From Prochlorococcus sp. AG-363-M17 (lineage in GTDB: Bacteria > Cyanobacteriota > Cyanobacteriia > PCC-6307 > Cyanobiaceae), in NCBI GenBank assembly GCA_003278365.1, contig QCFS01000002.1:1-64000 (forward strand): a stretch of DNA of 64,000 bases, written 5' to 3'. Shown here piece by piece: positions 39,108 to 50,890 of the stretch. A program made the translations under genes and the position numbers. Position 1 is the first letter of the stretch. Each line of letters starts with the position of its first letter. The notes beneath the pieces are model-generated. The model saw only the letters and a list, made by a program, of their open reading frames with translations, was not told the DNA's origin and ran no database searches.

Positions 39108-40375
39108 CTATTCTTCCTTAAAAAAGATATAACTGAAATCAGTTCTTCAATAAATTGATCAATTTCTTGAATTGTTGTAGTAAAGCTAAGACTTGCTCTA
39201 GCCGTACTTGTTAAAGAATAATATCTATGCAATGGTTGACAACAATGATGTCCACTTCTGATACAGATTCCTGCAAGGTCTAACATTCCAGCAATATCAT
39301 TTGAGTGCAAACCTTCAACAGTGAATGTAGCCAAAGCACCTCGATGTGGTTGCTTATCAGGGGGTGGTCCTAAGGTTCGCAATCCCTGAACTGAAAATAA
39401 CTTATCGAATAAATAGTTTATCAAATTTCTTTCCCATTTCTGTATATTATCAAAACCTAATTCTTCCAGATATTGAATAGCAGAGCCCATAGCAATTGAT
39501 TCTGCAATTGCAGGTGTACCCGCCTCAAACTTTTGAGGAAGTTCTGCCCATGTTGAATGATCCAAGAATACATCTTGAATCATTTCACCACCTCCTAAGA
39601 ATGGAGGCATTTGATCAAGAATGTGTTCACGCCCCCAAAGAAAACCAACACCTGTTGGCCCACAGATTTTATGCGACGATCCCACAAGAAAATCAATATC
39701 GAGTGATCGAACATCAATAGGTTGATGAGCAAGACTTTGACACGCATCTACTAAAACCAATGACCCAAAGATCCTTGCAAGTTCGGCCACTTCTTTTATA
39801 GGGTTACAAGTTCCCAAAGTATTACTTATATGGACCAGACTAACGAGCTTGGTTTGTTTATTTAGCTTCTTGCGAAAATCATCAAAATCAAATTCACCAG
39901 ACTCAGTAATCCCAACATATCTAATACTGCAACCTGTTCTTTTTGCTAACAATTGCCAAGGAACCAAATTGCTATGATGTTCCATGATTGATAGAAGTAT
40001 TTCATCTCCTTTCTCTAGATTCGCATCTCCCCATGAACGTGCGATCAAGTTAATACCTTCAGTGGCATTTCTGGTAAACACAATTTCTCGTGAAGATGAT
40101 GCATTAACAAAATTGGCAGTGATGTCACGAGCACTCTCAAAAGCTTCAGTAGCTTTAACACTTAATTGATGAGCACCTCTATGAACATTGGCATTTTCAT
40201 AAGTATAGTAATGCTCTAATGCTTTCAAAACCTGTAAAGGCTTCTGAGATGTTGCAGCATAGTCAAGATAAACAATTTGCGATTTAGTACTACCCTCTAA
40301 ACATAATTCCTGCAATAATGGAAAGTCTTCCCTAGCTCTTTCAGCAACATTTTTATCCACTAAATTCATGATCAC
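39104..40375 (-). CDS. sufS: cysteine desulfurase SufS
   Basis: YLDYAATSQKP, VGSSHKICGPTGVGFLWG, RSGHHCCQPLH. Confidence 0.96.
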   Translation of the reverse strand: MIMNLVDKNVAERAREDFPLLQELCLEGSTKSQIVYLDYAATSQKPLQVLKALEHYYTYENANVHRGAHQLSVKATEAFESARDITANFVNASSSREIVFTRNATEGINLIARSWGDANLEKGDEILLSIMEHHSNLVPWQLLAKRTGCSIRYVGITESGEFDFDDFRKKLNKQTKLVSLVHISNTLGTCNPIKEVAELARIFGSLVLVDACQSLAHQPIDVRSLDIDFLVGSSHKICGPTGVGFLWGREHILDQMPPFLGGGEMIQDVFLDHSTWAELPQKFEAGTPAIAESIAMGSAIQYLEELGFDNIQKWERNLINYLFDKLFSVQGLRTLGPPPDKQPHRGALATFTVEGLHSNDIAGMLDLAGICIRSGHHCCQPLHRYYSLTSTARASLSFTTTIQEIDQFIEELISVISFLRKNS

Positions 40376-41652
40376 AATCTCCCTATCAATTGATCGATAA
40401 TATTCGAGCGATCATCATTGAATTGCAAATATTTTATTATATCCTGACAGTAACCTTTTAAGAGTAGTTGAGTTGCATCAATAGAGCCAATACCCCTACT
40501 TTGCATATAAAAAAGCTCTTCTTCCTGAAGCTGTGTTACCGTAGCCCCATGAGAGCATTTGACATCATCTGCCACAATGGTCAACTGCGGTTTAGTGTCC
40601 ACACGAGCTTTATTTGATAGCAACAAATTTCTACTTAATTGAGATGCATTAGTTCTTTGAGCAACCCGAGGTACATCAATATTACCCATGAAGATCGAAT
40701 GCGAGGAATCAATCGCTACAGCTTTATTTAATTGTTCCAAGCATCCTTCTGGTCCATCAAAACGAACAGTTGAGTTAGTAGTAATTTCCTCATGAGCTTT
40801 TGTGCATTGAAGCCCACGCAAAATTGTTTTAGCAAAACCATTTAATTGAACAACATGTTGGTGTAAGCGACTCAATGTCCAACCTGCTTGAACAGAAGTT
40901 AAGGCATATTCACTTCGCAAATCTTGCTGAATAACTAAATCTGCCACGCAAGTTGCATCGCCCCCACCTAAAGCTAACCAACCATGGTTTAAAGAAGCTT
41001 CTTTGCCAAGATAAATTTCCAATAAGTGACTATGCGACGAATCAGAATTACCCAATACAATATGTTGAAGATCCAGATGAGTTTTAGGTTCTAGTACTAA
41101 GACAATGCGAGTAGCAGCAAGCTCTCCTGCTGCATTATCTAGGACCATCTCAAGCGAAGGGAGATCAGTACCGTTAACACGCAAGGCAAGGACTCTTCCT
41201 GCACATGCATTATTTAGTGCCACACTCCAATCATCATTAGCTGCAGAATGATCAATGGCATTACCTAAGAAACGATTCAATTCATTTGAACTTATATATG
41301 AAAACCCCTTAGGCAATGATTGAGAGTCCATCCCTGGACGAACTACAAATCGGACAGTATCCGAGGAAGAAGATGGGGGCAATTGCTGCTCACTAAAGCC
41401 AGAAAACTTTGATGCCCTGGAAGCCAATGGAAGCTTAAAAAGCAATTTAATTCGCTCAAGATCACTGAAACGCCAATCTTCATCTGAGCTTGCTGGCAAG
41501 CCAGCAAGCTGAAGAGATTGACGACCTCTTAATTGAAAGCTCTCCAGAAGTCCCTCTGGCGCAGGTAATGAATTAATCCAATTAACACTTGGAGAAATCA
41601 TTCTCAATTCAACTCTGCTTAGTAGAGCTAAGTTCTTCTTCAAGCCACTCAT
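40372..41652 (-). CDS. sufD: Fe-S cluster assembly protein SufD
   Basis: position in sufBCDS order; [23 protein letters not shown]. Confidence 0.95.
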   Translation of the reverse strand: MSGLKKNLALLSRVELRMISPSVNWINSLPAPEGLLESFQLRGRQSLQLAGLPASSDEDWRFSDLERIKLLFKLPLASRASKFSGFSEQQLPPSSSSDTVRFVVRPGMDSQSLPKGFSYISSNELNRFLGNAIDHSAANDDWSVALNNACAGRVLALRVNGTDLPSLEMVLDNAAGELAATRIVLVLEPKTHLDLQHIVLGNSDSSHSHLLEIYLGKEASLNHGWLALGGGDATCVADLVIQQDLRSEYALTSVQAGWTLSRLHQHVVQLNGFAKTILRGLQCTKAHEEITTNSTVRFDGPEGCLEQLNKAVAIDSSHSIFMGNIDVPRVAQRTNASQLSRNLLLSNKARVDTKPQLTIVADDVKCSHGATVTQLQEEELFYMQSRGIGSIDATQLLLKGYCQDIIKYLQFNDDRSNIIDQLIGRL

Positions 41653-42397
41653 ATCCTAATCTTTCCAATTCCAAAGCCAACTCGCATCCTCCAGTTCGAA
41701 CAATCTTGCCTGAAGACATAACATGAACAAAATCAGGTGTAATTTCGCTTAGAAGTCTCTGATAATGAGTTATCAAAAGGATTGCATTTTCTGGTTTTGC
41801 AAGTTCATTAACCCCTGCAGCCACAATTCTCAAAGCATCAATATCTAAACCAGAATCAGTTTCATCTAGAATCGAAAGAACTGGTTCCAATAAAGCCATC
41901 TGAAGTATTTCATTTCGTTTTTTCTCCCCCCCTGAAAAACCTTCGTTAACGCTGCGCTCCAGGAAAGCAGGATCCATCTGGACTAATTTTATACGGGAGC
42001 GCACCAAATCTTCAAAAGCGAACGTATCCAATTCTTCTTCTCCCAATTGCTTTCGCCTTGAGTTAGTAGCTACTCGTAAAAACTCCAGATTACTAACACC
42101 TGGTATTTCTACTGGATACTGAAATCCCAGAAAAACACCAATTCTTGATCTTTCTTCTGGCTCAAGAGACAATAAATCTTTTCCAAGAAATACTACTTTT
42201 CCTTTGTTGACCTTATAAGAAGGGTGGCCAGCTAAAACTTTAGAAAGAGTACTTTTCCCACTGCCATTTCGACCCATTACTGCATGAATCTCTCCTGCAT
42301 TAATCCTGAGATTAACTCCTTTCAAAATGCTCTGATCTTCAACACTAGCGTGCAAGTCAGAAATTTCTAATATTGTTTCTGAAGACGAGTTAATCAC
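41609..42397 (-). CDS. sufC: Fe-S cluster assembly ATPase SufC
   Basis: [45 protein letters not shown]. Confidence 0.97.
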   Translation of the reverse strand: MINSSSETILEISDLHASVEDQSILKGVNLRINAGEIHAVMGRNGSGKSTLSKVLAGHPSYKVNKGKVVFLGKDLLSLEPEERSRIGVFLGFQYPVEIPGVSNLEFLRVATNSRRKQLGEEELDTFAFEDLVRSRIKLVQMDPAFLERSVNEGFSGGEKKRNEILQMALLEPVLSILDETDSGLDIDALRIVAAGVNELAKPENAILLITHYQRLLSEITPDFVHVMSSGKIVRTGGCELALELERLGYEWLEEELSSTKQS

Positions 42398-42455
42398 AAC
42401 AAAAAAATAAAAGTCATTTTCAAAAGGTAAAAGAAATCAATTCTAAATTCATCTA

Positions 42456-43919
42456 TCATCCTACTGAACCCTCTAATTTTAAGGCCAATAATTTATCTGC
42501 TTCAGCAGCAAACTCCATAGGAAGTTGATTAAAAACATCCCTGCAGAAACCACTGACCATCATAGACACTGCCTCTTCAAAGCCAATACCTCGACTTTGC
42601 AAGTAAAACAATTGGTCTTCTGAAATCCTACACGTGCTTGCCTCATGTTCAATACTTGAGATTGCATTCTGAGATCTAATATAAGGGTAAGTGTTGGCTG
42701 CAGCTTTGTCTCCAATTAACATTGAATCACATTGACTATAATTACGAGCAGCAACAGCTTTTGGTCCCATTTGGACTAATCCACGATAGCTATTACTTGA
42801 GTTACCAGCACTAATCCCTTTACTAACAATTGTAGACCTGGTTCCTGGACCTATATGTATCATTTTTGTACCTGTGTCAGCCTTCTGCATGTTGTTAGTT
42901 AATGCAACAGAGTAAAACTCACCCACAGAATCCTTACCTTGAAGAACGCAACTAGGATACTTCCATGTTATCGAAGAGCCTGTCTCAACTTGAGACCAAC
43001 TTATCTTGCTCCTGTGACCTCTACATTGACCTCGCTTAGTAACAAAGTTGTAGATTCCTCCAACACCATTTTCGTCACCTGAATACCAATTTTGTACTGT
43101 TGAATATTTAATAGATGCCTCATCAAGAGCGACTAGTTCTACAACTGCAGCATGCAAAGTATTTGTATCAAACATTGGAGCAGTACATCCCTCTAGGTAA
43201 CTTACTGAGGAATGATCTTCTGCGATAATTAAAGTTCTTTCAAACTGGCCAACATCGCCAGAGTTAATTCGAAAGTAAGACGACAAGTCCATAGGACATT
43301 CAACACCCTTAGGTATATAAACAAACGAACCATCACTAAAGACAGCAGAATTCAAGGCTGCGAAGAAATTATCATTTAAAGGGACTACAGTACCTAAATA
43401 CTTCTGAACCAAGTCAGGGTATTCATTCACCGCTTCACTTATTGAGCAAAAAACGACTCCCTGTTCTGCCAGTTGTTCCTTATATGTAGTTGCGATAGAG
43501 ACACTATCAAATACTGCATCAACAGCCACATTAGAGAGTCGTTTCTGCTCACTTAAAGGTATTCCTAATTTATCAAAAGTTTCTAATAATTTCGGATCAA
43601 CTTCATCAAGACTTTGTTTCTTTTGATTACTTTTAGGAGCCGAATAATAAATAATATCTTGATAGTCTAATTTAGAATAGCCAAGTTCTGCCCAATTAGG
43701 CTCTTTCATCTTCAACCATTGCTTATAAGCTTTCAAGCGAAAGTCCAAAAGAAATTCAGGCTCATTCTTCTTAGATGAAATTAGACGTACTACATCTTCA
43801 GTTATACCCTTAGTTATCTTTTCAGCTTCGATATCTGTAACGAAGCCGTATTTATAAGGTTGAGAGACTAAATCCTCAACAACATTTTGACTTGTCATGT
43901 CAATAGGCAGGTTGAACAA
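42456..43919 (-). CDS. sufB: Fe-S cluster assembly protein SufB
   Basis: [52 protein letters not shown]. Confidence 0.97.
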   Translation of the reverse strand: MFNLPIDMTSQNVVEDLVSQPYKYGFVTDIEAEKITKGITEDVVRLISSKKNEPEFLLDFRLKAYKQWLKMKEPNWAELGYSKLDYQDIIYYSAPKSNQKKQSLDEVDPKLLETFDKLGIPLSEQKRLSNVAVDAVFDSVSIATTYKEQLAEQGVVFCSISEAVNEYPDLVQKYLGTVVPLNDNFFAALNSAVFSDGSFVYIPKGVECPMDLSSYFRINSGDVGQFERTLIIAEDHSSVSYLEGCTAPMFDTNTLHAAVVELVALDEASIKYSTVQNWYSGDENGVGGIYNFVTKRGQCRGHRSKISWSQVETGSSITWKYPSCVLQGKDSVGEFYSVALTNNMQKADTGTKMIHIGPGTRSTIVSKGISAGNSSNSYRGLVQMGPKAVAARNYSQCDSMLIGDKAAANTYPYIRSQNAISSIEHEASTCRISEDQLFYLQSRGIGFEEAVSMMVSGFCRDVFNQLPMEFAAEADKLLALKLEGSVG

Positions 43920-44225
43920 CTAGTTTGGCTTTGCAAAATCCATTAAAAGTGGCTGATAGTCAATCTTAATGGTTTTATTAAAACATTAGGTCCCAAAGTA
44001 CAAAAGGTTTAAGCAGATGAACTCTTAAGGGGGCCACAGGAAGGAGTCCAGAGACCTCAAGGTCTTTTGCAGTCTAAGAAAGTACTTCAACTTTACTAGT
44101 AAAGCTTCGGTTTCATTACTCCTGACATGAACTATAAAAAGTTTATTGAGCCATAGCTCTAATAGGCCTATATAACTAGATTCATTAAAAGTTCTCTGGA
44201 ACGGTCCAACCACTTACTCCTAGTA

Positions 44226-44600
44226 ATGACGAATAAATCCCCTAACGAATTATCTACACCTTTAAGCCGCCAAGAAATTGAGCTCATTGAGGCAACTGTC
44301 CTTCCTGCCCTAGAAAAACATCACCTGCGTCTACTAGCCCACTGTCTTGCATGCTTTCAAAGCATTAGCAACGCTGAAAGTGGAGAACTTCCAGATGAAG
44401 ACCTTAGGATTGGTTGGTGCATGAAACAGCCCACCCTGACTAGGGAGCAAACATTTATACCTATTTTGTTAAAACAGCTCCACTCAGCAGGTTGTCAACT
44501 AGAAACATTGGCAAATAGCTTCGGAATAACCCCGTTAGAACTTACTCTTCAACATCTGATCAAGAGCAAACTCCTTCAACATGAACAAATAGAGCCCTAA
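44226..44600 (+). CDS. conserved-looking hypothetical protein, divergent from sufB
   Basis: 124 aa ORF with helical, HTH-like C-terminus. Confidence 0.6.
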   Translation: MTNKSPNELSTPLSRQEIELIEATVLPALEKHHLRLLAHCLACFQSISNAESGELPDEDLRIGWCMKQPTLTREQTFIPILLKQLHSAGCQLETLANSFGITPLELTLQHLIKSKLLQHEQIEP

Positions 44601-44874
44601 GCAATATCAAGACGACAAAACCCTTATGGGGTGTTCATCCGCTTTGACCCACTCGTAATTGCTACGCAACTGTAAAAAAAACACATTTCAAAAAGGGCTC
44701 AGATTCAACTCAAGCAAAATTGATCCCAGATACTCGTTTACAGGAAATCTGATGAGATCCCTCTTTTTGCAATGGTTCTTACTACCTAGTGGATTGAGCC
44801 CAGATCACCTAAACAGTCAGTAGATCCTGACCCCAGAGCAAGGAGTTAAACGTAATCTTCAAATTGATCCGAGA

Positions 44875-46008
44875 ATGATCCCAAATAAAAACGGAGGTTT
44901 TCAAGACGTGGCTCAAGCGCAAGATTTTCTGACACGTCTCACCTTGCGCCAACTTAGGCATATGGCCAGTGACTTAGGTGTATCTCTCTACAGTAGAAAG
45001 ACGAAAGCTGCACTAGTAAAAGCTATTGCTCAAAAGCAAGAAAAAAAGACTGCTGATATTGAACGTCAATCAGAAGATCCTGTTATTAGCGAAGAACAAA
45101 CAACACAAGGAAATTCAACTAGTGTTGTGTTTGTTCCAAGAGACCCAGAATGGGCTTATGTTTTTTGGGACATATCTGAAGCAGATCGCGAAAGTGCTAT
45201 TTCAAGAGGAGCAAGTCGTCTTTGTCTCCGTTTAACTGATGTGACAACCAATGAAACCAGAAATATCAACCAACAGACTCTCCAGGAAGTAACAGTAGAT
45301 AGTCACAGTACTGAATGGTACCTACCCATTCCACTATGCGATCGTGACTACAGAATTGAGCTTGGTTACAGAGTTAATAAAAATTGGATGTCCTTAGCAT
45401 TCTCAAAAGTCGCACGTGTTCCCGCGCAACATCCAAGCAATCAAATCCTTGATGAATTCGTACCATTCAGCCTCAACAACACATCAAGCTCAGGTGACTT
45501 TGTAGCTGACAACTCCATCCAAACAACTTATGAGTCCAGAGACAGTGGTCTTCACGAACGCTTGTATCAACGCGCGACAACCCACGTCCATAAGAAACGA
45601 ATAGGATCCGAAGAGTTTCAAGAGAACACTTATTCCCATACTCACAACAAAGGTATTAATGATTCCGGAATAGGACTATGGGCTAGCGGTAGAAACGAAT
45701 CAGGGATTGGTGGAGTATTCCAGCAAAAGGAAGAGAAGCCATTTTGGCTAGTAGCAGATGCAGAACTTATTGTCTATGGCTCAACTGACCCATCAGCCAG
45801 GCTAACGATAGGAGGGGAAGAAGTTCCACTCACCAGCGAGGGGACATTTAGATTGCAAGTTCCATTTCGCGATGGTCAGCAAAATTATCCTATCAAGGCC
45901 ACTGCTGCAAATGGTGATCAATTCCGCAACATCACGCTAACATTTGAACGTGTTACTCCCGAAGATAATTCGAGTCCCAAAATCAATGCTAATTCAGATT
46001 GGTTTTAA
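44875..46008 (+). CDS. DUF4912-type protein with N-terminal Rho_N-like motif
   Basis: LTLRQLRHMASDLGVSLYSRKTKAALVKAIAQ; VFVPRDPEWAYVFWDISE. Confidence 0.8.
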   Translation: MIPNKNGGFQDVAQAQDFLTRLTLRQLRHMASDLGVSLYSRKTKAALVKAIAQKQEKKTADIERQSEDPVISEEQTTQGNSTSVVFVPRDPEWAYVFWDISEADRESAISRGASRLCLRLTDVTTNETRNINQQTLQEVTVDSHSTEWYLPIPLCDRDYRIELGYRVNKNWMSLAFSKVARVPAQHPSNQILDEFVPFSLNNTSSSGDFVADNSIQTTYESRDSGLHERLYQRATTHVHKKRIGSEEFQENTYSHTHNKGINDSGIGLWASGRNESGIGGVFQQKEEKPFWLVADAELIVYGSTDPSARLTIGGEEVPLTSEGTFRLQVPFRDGQQNYPIKATAANGDQFRNITLTFERVTPEDNSSPKINANSDWF

Positions 46009-46033
46009 GAAAATTTTCTCTGTAAGCATATAA

Positions 46034-46204
46034 ATGTTACGTAAGTTTGTAGCAGTTACTCCAATTGCAGGCGCAATACTTTTTCCAATAGTTGTACCTT
46101 TTTCAATAGCACATTTCGGCATAAGTGCAGGAATAATAATAGCTTTGTTACTAAGTTGCGCATGGTTCATATCTATGCTGAGCACTTCAGAAATGCCGCA
46201 TTAG
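46034..46204 (+). CDS. small hypothetical membrane protein (56 aa)
   Basis: MLRKFVAVTPIAGAILFPIVVPFSIAHFGISAGIIIALLLSCAWFISMLSTSEMPH; absent from ORF track because of size. Confidence 0.5.
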   Translation: MLRKFVAVTPIAGAILFPIVVPFSIAHFGISAGIIIALLLSCAWFISMLSTSEMPH

Positions 46205-46267
46205 GATTCCCTCAGTTAGAAATTATGATAAGCAAAGTTTTCAAACACCTAACTACATATTCATCAG

Positions 46268-46708
46268 ATGTCAAACTTTAAATCTTACAGCACATCGAAA
46301 ATTAGGTTGCTAAAACTTAGTTCATTCTTTGCGGTACTCACCTTATTCTTTTTTGGGAACAAAACATTAAGCGATGACTATAAACTAGAAACACTTCCTT
46401 CTTTAAAGCTTCTAAAAACGATTCAGTTAAAGGCCTATGATTGTGCCCGCAAAAATAATGAGGATTCATGCCTTGAAACTCAGAATTTAGTTAATCCGCT
46501 TATGGACAATAAACTTCTATCTATAAGCTGCAAAGATACTATATGGACATTACTTATGAATGCCAAGAAGAGCAGTGTAAATGATCTGAATCGAGTCAAC
46601 TCAATCGAATCACCGGCCATGAAACTAACAACAATCTGTCTCAAGAAAGATAAAAAGCAAGGGTCTCCTAGAGGAGGGCTTAGGAAAAACTCTCAAACTC
46701 GTACATAG
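46268..46708 (+). CDS. hypothetical secreted protein
   Basis: N-terminal hydrophobic segment, four or more Cys residues. Confidence 0.5.
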   Translation: MSNFKSYSTSKIRLLKLSSFFAVLTLFFFGNKTLSDDYKLETLPSLKLLKTIQLKAYDCARKNNEDSCLETQNLVNPLMDNKLLSISCKDTIWTLLMNAKKSSVNDLNRVNSIESPAMKLTTICLKKDKKQGSPRGGLRKNSQTRT

Positions 46709-46866
46709 TGTTCATAGTCGCCAGAAAGCGATTTGAAAAGCAAAACTTACAAGCACTCTTTAGATGCGACTAAGAAACCCTTCATAGATGCGCTCTGATA
46801 AATGATTTTTATTTATCAAAATAAAAATAGACTTTCCCCGATTTCCACTCTCTACCTAGCGACTTT

Positions 46867-48540
46867 GTGATAAAACTGAAGCCATCTGCAAAAGGTAAGG
46901 CCATTCAACGCACCATAAAGCTAAACACTCCCTTCACTGACCAAAAGCCAGGTACATCAGGCCTTCGCAAAAGCAGTAAGCAATTTCAGACCGAGAACTA
47001 CCTGGAAAGTTTCATAGAAGCGATCCTACGTACCCTGCCTGGAACAAAAGGTGGGGTATTGGTGGTTGGGGGAGATGGTCGCTATGGAAATAAATCTGCA
47101 ATTAACATCATTCTTCAAATGGGAGCAGCCCACGGTTTAGATAAAATCATTACAACAACAAATGGCATTCTTTCTACTCCAGCAGCATCTAATCTGATAA
47201 GAAGCAGAAAAGCAATTGGTGGAATAATTCTTTCTGCAAGCCATAATCCAGGTGGGCCAAAAGGGGACTTTGGGGTAAAGGTAAATGGATCCAATGGTGG
47301 CCCGGCAAACGAATCTTTGACAAACGCTATCTACAAATGTAGTCAAAGCCTAGAAAGCTTCAAGCTTATCGAGAAAGAAAACATATCGATAGAAAAGGAA
47401 GGGGTTTTCTCCATCGCTCAAATGGATGTTGAAGTGATAGATGGGGTAAAAGATTATCTAGATCTAATGAATAATATTTTCGACTTTAAAAAAATCAGAG
47501 ATTTAATAAGTAAAGATTTTTCTATAGTGTTTGATGCAATGAATGCAGTTACAGGGCCATATGCCACCACACTTTTTGAGGAAATCTTAAATGCTCCAAA
47601 AGGAACTGTTAAAAACTCTGCCGCCTTAGAGGATTTCGGAGGAGGTCATCCCGATCCAAATCTTACGTATGCACATGAACTAGCAGATCTTTTGTTAAAT
47701 AAGAAGGTATTTTCCTTCGGCGCAGCATGTGATGGTGATGGCGATAGAAATATGATACTTGGTAAAGGTTGCTTTGTTAATCCAAGTGATAGCCTTGCAG
47801 TCATAGCAGCCAATGCCACTTTAATACCTGGATATTCAAGTGGCCTAAAAGGTATAGCAAGATCAATGCCTACTAGTTCTGCAGTAGATATTGTAGCCAA
47901 AGATCTTAATATTGACTGTTATGAAACACCAACTGGTTGGAAATTTTTTGGGAATCTACTTGATGCTGATAAAATAACAATGTGTGGCGAAGAAAGTTTC
48001 GGGACTGGGAGTAATCATGTACGTGAAAAGGATGGATTATGGGCTGTACTTTGTTGGTTACAAATACTCGCTGAAAAACAAGTATCAGTTTCAGAGTTGA
48101 TGCAGGAGCATTGGCAAAAGTATGGCCGGCATTACTACTCCAGACATGATTATGAAGCAGTAGAAGCTCCAGCAGCAAATGATCTTTATCAACGACTTGA
48201 GGGCATGCTGCCATCCTTGATTGGGAGTTCATTTGGCAACAGCAAAGTTTCTCTTGCTGACAACTTTGAATATACAGATCCCATTGATAATTCTATAACT
48301 TGTAAACAAGGTCTCAGAATAATCATGGAGGACAGAAGTAGAGTAATTGTTCGACTATCTGGAACAGGTACAAAAGGAGCCACCTTAAGAATATACTTTG
48401 AAAAGTATGCACCCAATACTAATAAAGAAGAATTAAAAAAAGAGTCTCAAGACGCTTTATACGAACTAATCAAAGATATAAATAATCTTGGCCAGATTCA
48501 TCAAAGGACTGGAATGAATAGGCCAACAGTAATCACATAA
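46867..48540 (+). CDS. pgm: phosphoglucomutase
   Basis: GTSGLRKSSKQF, ILSASHNPGGPKGDFGVK, ACDGDGDRNMI, CGEESFGTGS. Confidence 0.96.
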   Translation: MIKLKPSAKGKAIQRTIKLNTPFTDQKPGTSGLRKSSKQFQTENYLESFIEAILRTLPGTKGGVLVVGGDGRYGNKSAINIILQMGAAHGLDKIITTTNGILSTPAASNLIRSRKAIGGIILSASHNPGGPKGDFGVKVNGSNGGPANESLTNAIYKCSQSLESFKLIEKENISIEKEGVFSIAQMDVEVIDGVKDYLDLMNNIFDFKKIRDLISKDFSIVFDAMNAVTGPYATTLFEEILNAPKGTVKNSAALEDFGGGHPDPNLTYAHELADLLLNKKVFSFGAACDGDGDRNMILGKGCFVNPSDSLAVIAANATLIPGYSSGLKGIARSMPTSSAVDIVAKDLNIDCYETPTGWKFFGNLLDADKITMCGEESFGTGSNHVREKDGLWAVLCWLQILAEKQVSVSELMQEHWQKYGRHYYSRHDYEAVEAPAANDLYQRLEGMLPSLIGSSFGNSKVSLADNFEYTDPIDNSITCKQGLRIIMEDRSRVIVRLSGTGTKGATLRIYFEKYAPNTNKEELKKESQDALYELIKDINNLGQIHQRTGMNRPTVIT

Positions 48541-48669
48541 ATTTGATCAAACTAAAAAAAGCAACCAAAAGACATTTCGCTTATATTAAGTTTGAGATTG
48601 TCTTACCATCATCGCAATTCTTCGTCAGGAGGAATAGCCATGATTATCGATTTTTTTGCTTGAGAAGCA

Positions 48670-50871
48670 TTGGACCAGAACCTATTTGAATATCACAGTA
48701 ATCTTGAGCAAGTCAGGAATGCTCCCTTAGCAGATCGAATGAGGCCTAGGAGCCTAGATGAATTTGAAGGCCAAAACGCAATCCTTGCTGAAGGGCGTCT
48801 TCTACGAAGGGCTATTAATACAGATAAAGTAGGTAATTTGATACTTCACGGTCCTCCAGGGGTAGGAAAGACAACACTTGCAAGAATTATTGCGAAGCAA
48901 ACACGGGCACATTTCACGACTCTGAATGCTGTACTTTCGGGAGTCAAGGATATAAGAGCAGCGCTAGAAGATGCAAAGAGAAGACTGGAGCTTTACCAAT
49001 TAAGGTCAATACTTTTTATAGATGAAGTCCATCGTTTTAATACAAGCCAACAGGATGCCTTGCTTCCATCAGTGGAGAATGGGACGGTAATTCTGATTGG
49101 AGCAACAACTGAGAACCCTTATTTCGAAGTTAATAAGGCTCTACTTAGCAGATCGAGACTTTTTAGATTACAACCTCTCGAAAGAATTGATCTTCATCGA
49201 CTATTGGAAAGAGCATTAAAAGACGAAAAAAGAGGTTATGGATCTAAGCAGGTCATTATCACTCAAGATGCAGAAAATCACCTGGTTGATATTTCGAATG
49301 GAGACGCAAGAAGTCTTCTAAATGCTCTAGAGCTAGCAGTAGAAAGTACTGAGCCCCAAAAAGATGGGTCCATAAATATAAACCTACTAATCGCTGAAGA
49401 GTCAATCCAAGAAAGAGCTGTTCTATATGACAAACATGGTGATGCTCACTACGACACAATAAGTGCATTTATTAAATCTATAAGAGGATCAGACGCAGAT
49501 GCAGCTTTGTTTTGGTTAGCAAGAATGATCGAAGCTGGCGAAAGTCCAAGATTCATCTTCAGAAGAATGCTTATTTCTGCAAGTGAAGACATTGGGCTAG
49601 CAGACCCTCAGGCAATAGTCATTGTTCAGGCATGCGCAGAGGCATTCGAAAGAGTAGGCATGCCAGAAGGCATGTATCACCTTAGTGAAGCAGCTGTTTA
49701 TCTAACTTGTGCGGAGAAAAGCAACAGCATGCTTGGTGTCTTTGACGCATTGATGACTGTTAGGCAAGCAAATAAGCAAGAAGTGCCTCCCCATCTCAGA
49801 GATGGTCATAGAGACAAAGAAGCTTTCGGAGATGGTCTCGGTTATCGCTATCCACATAACTTCAAAGAACATTGGATTGCACAGCAATATCTACCAAAAG
49901 CTTTGCAAGGAGAAGTTTTTTGGAAGCCCACTACTAGTGGCTGGGAAGGTATGCATCGTTCATTGATGCTCGAACACAAGTCAGCACAAATGGCTGCCTC
50001 TCAAGAGTCAAACTCCCCTGAAGAGTTACTTATTAGCAGCTCCCCCGAAGATCCTCATCTCAATAGGTGGGTGCAAAGACAAATAACACAAGCAGGCGAC
50101 CGCATGAAATTGCTGAACAAGAAGTTATGGCAGGATGCCCACTTACAAAGACAAGATCGCGTACTAATTCTAGGAGGAGGTTCATTGTTATGGGCACTTG
50201 AACCACTGAGAAAAGTTCCGGAAGGAGGGGTGACAATTCTCTGCCACAAGAATGAAGATGAGTCACATTTAAGGGCAGAGATTGATTTAATCGAGCCCTT
50301 ACAAAGGCCTGGAATTATTAGCGGTGATATAGAAAGTTTAAGAAGGCTTGCGAAGGATCAGAGCTTCGAATGGATTGGGGGACGAATCCCAATAGATACA
50401 TTCGAAATCAAATACTTGCAAGAAATTTTCTCAGTACTTTTAAGTAATTCCTCACCAGATTTAGAAATTAGATTATTAATAAGCAATCCATGCTTAGGTC
50501 CAAGTGCAGCCCTAATCCAATTAAATAGTGAGCTTGGAAATAGCACCCTAGAAAATAAAGCTTTAGCAGCTGTAGTTGACAGAGAAAAATCCTGGCTTGA
50601 AGGGAAAATAATTAGCAAGGTCCTTAAGAAATCCTTACTCAAGCAAGGACTTAAGATAGAGCTTGAAGAATGGATGGAAACATTCTATCTTAAAATAAAT
50701 GATTCCCTGATAGAAAGGTTGTTAGATAAGAATAAACCTTATCAAAAAATAATTAAAGGAGTTTCATCCTCAGAAGCTAATCAAGCAATAAGAAAGTTTC
50801 TACAGGAATTAAAAGGTGAAAAATTACCACAGTTAATGAAGCATCAAAGATTAATTTGCAAAAAAAGCTAA
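48670..50871 (+). CDS. RarA/MgsA-type AAA ATPase with long C-terminal extension
   Basis: [56 protein letters not shown]-terminal ~300 aa extension. Confidence 0.9.
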   Translation: MDQNLFEYHSNLEQVRNAPLADRMRPRSLDEFEGQNAILAEGRLLRRAINTDKVGNLILHGPPGVGKTTLARIIAKQTRAHFTTLNAVLSGVKDIRAALEDAKRRLELYQLRSILFIDEVHRFNTSQQDALLPSVENGTVILIGATTENPYFEVNKALLSRSRLFRLQPLERIDLHRLLERALKDEKRGYGSKQVIITQDAENHLVDISNGDARSLLNALELAVESTEPQKDGSININLLIAEESIQERAVLYDKHGDAHYDTISAFIKSIRGSDADAALFWLARMIEAGESPRFIFRRMLISASEDIGLADPQAIVIVQACAEAFERVGMPEGMYHLSEAAVYLTCAEKSNSMLGVFDALMTVRQANKQEVPPHLRDGHRDKEAFGDGLGYRYPHNFKEHWIAQQYLPKALQGEVFWKPTTSGWEGMHRSLMLEHKSAQMAASQESNSPEELLISSSPEDPHLNRWVQRQITQAGDRMKLLNKKLWQDAHLQRQDRVLILGGGSLLWALEPLRKVPEGGVTILCHKNEDESHLRAEIDLIEPLQRPGIISGDIESLRRLAKDQSFEWIGGRIPIDTFEIKYLQEIFSVLLSNSSPDLEIRLLISNPCLGPSAALIQLNSELGNSTLENKALAAVVDREKSWLEGKIISKVLKKSLLKQGLKIELEEWMETFYLKINDSLIERLLDKNKPYQKIIKGVSSSEANQAIRKFLQELKGEKLPQLMKHQRLICKKS

Positions 50872-50890
50872 TCTAATGAATAAATAAGGT

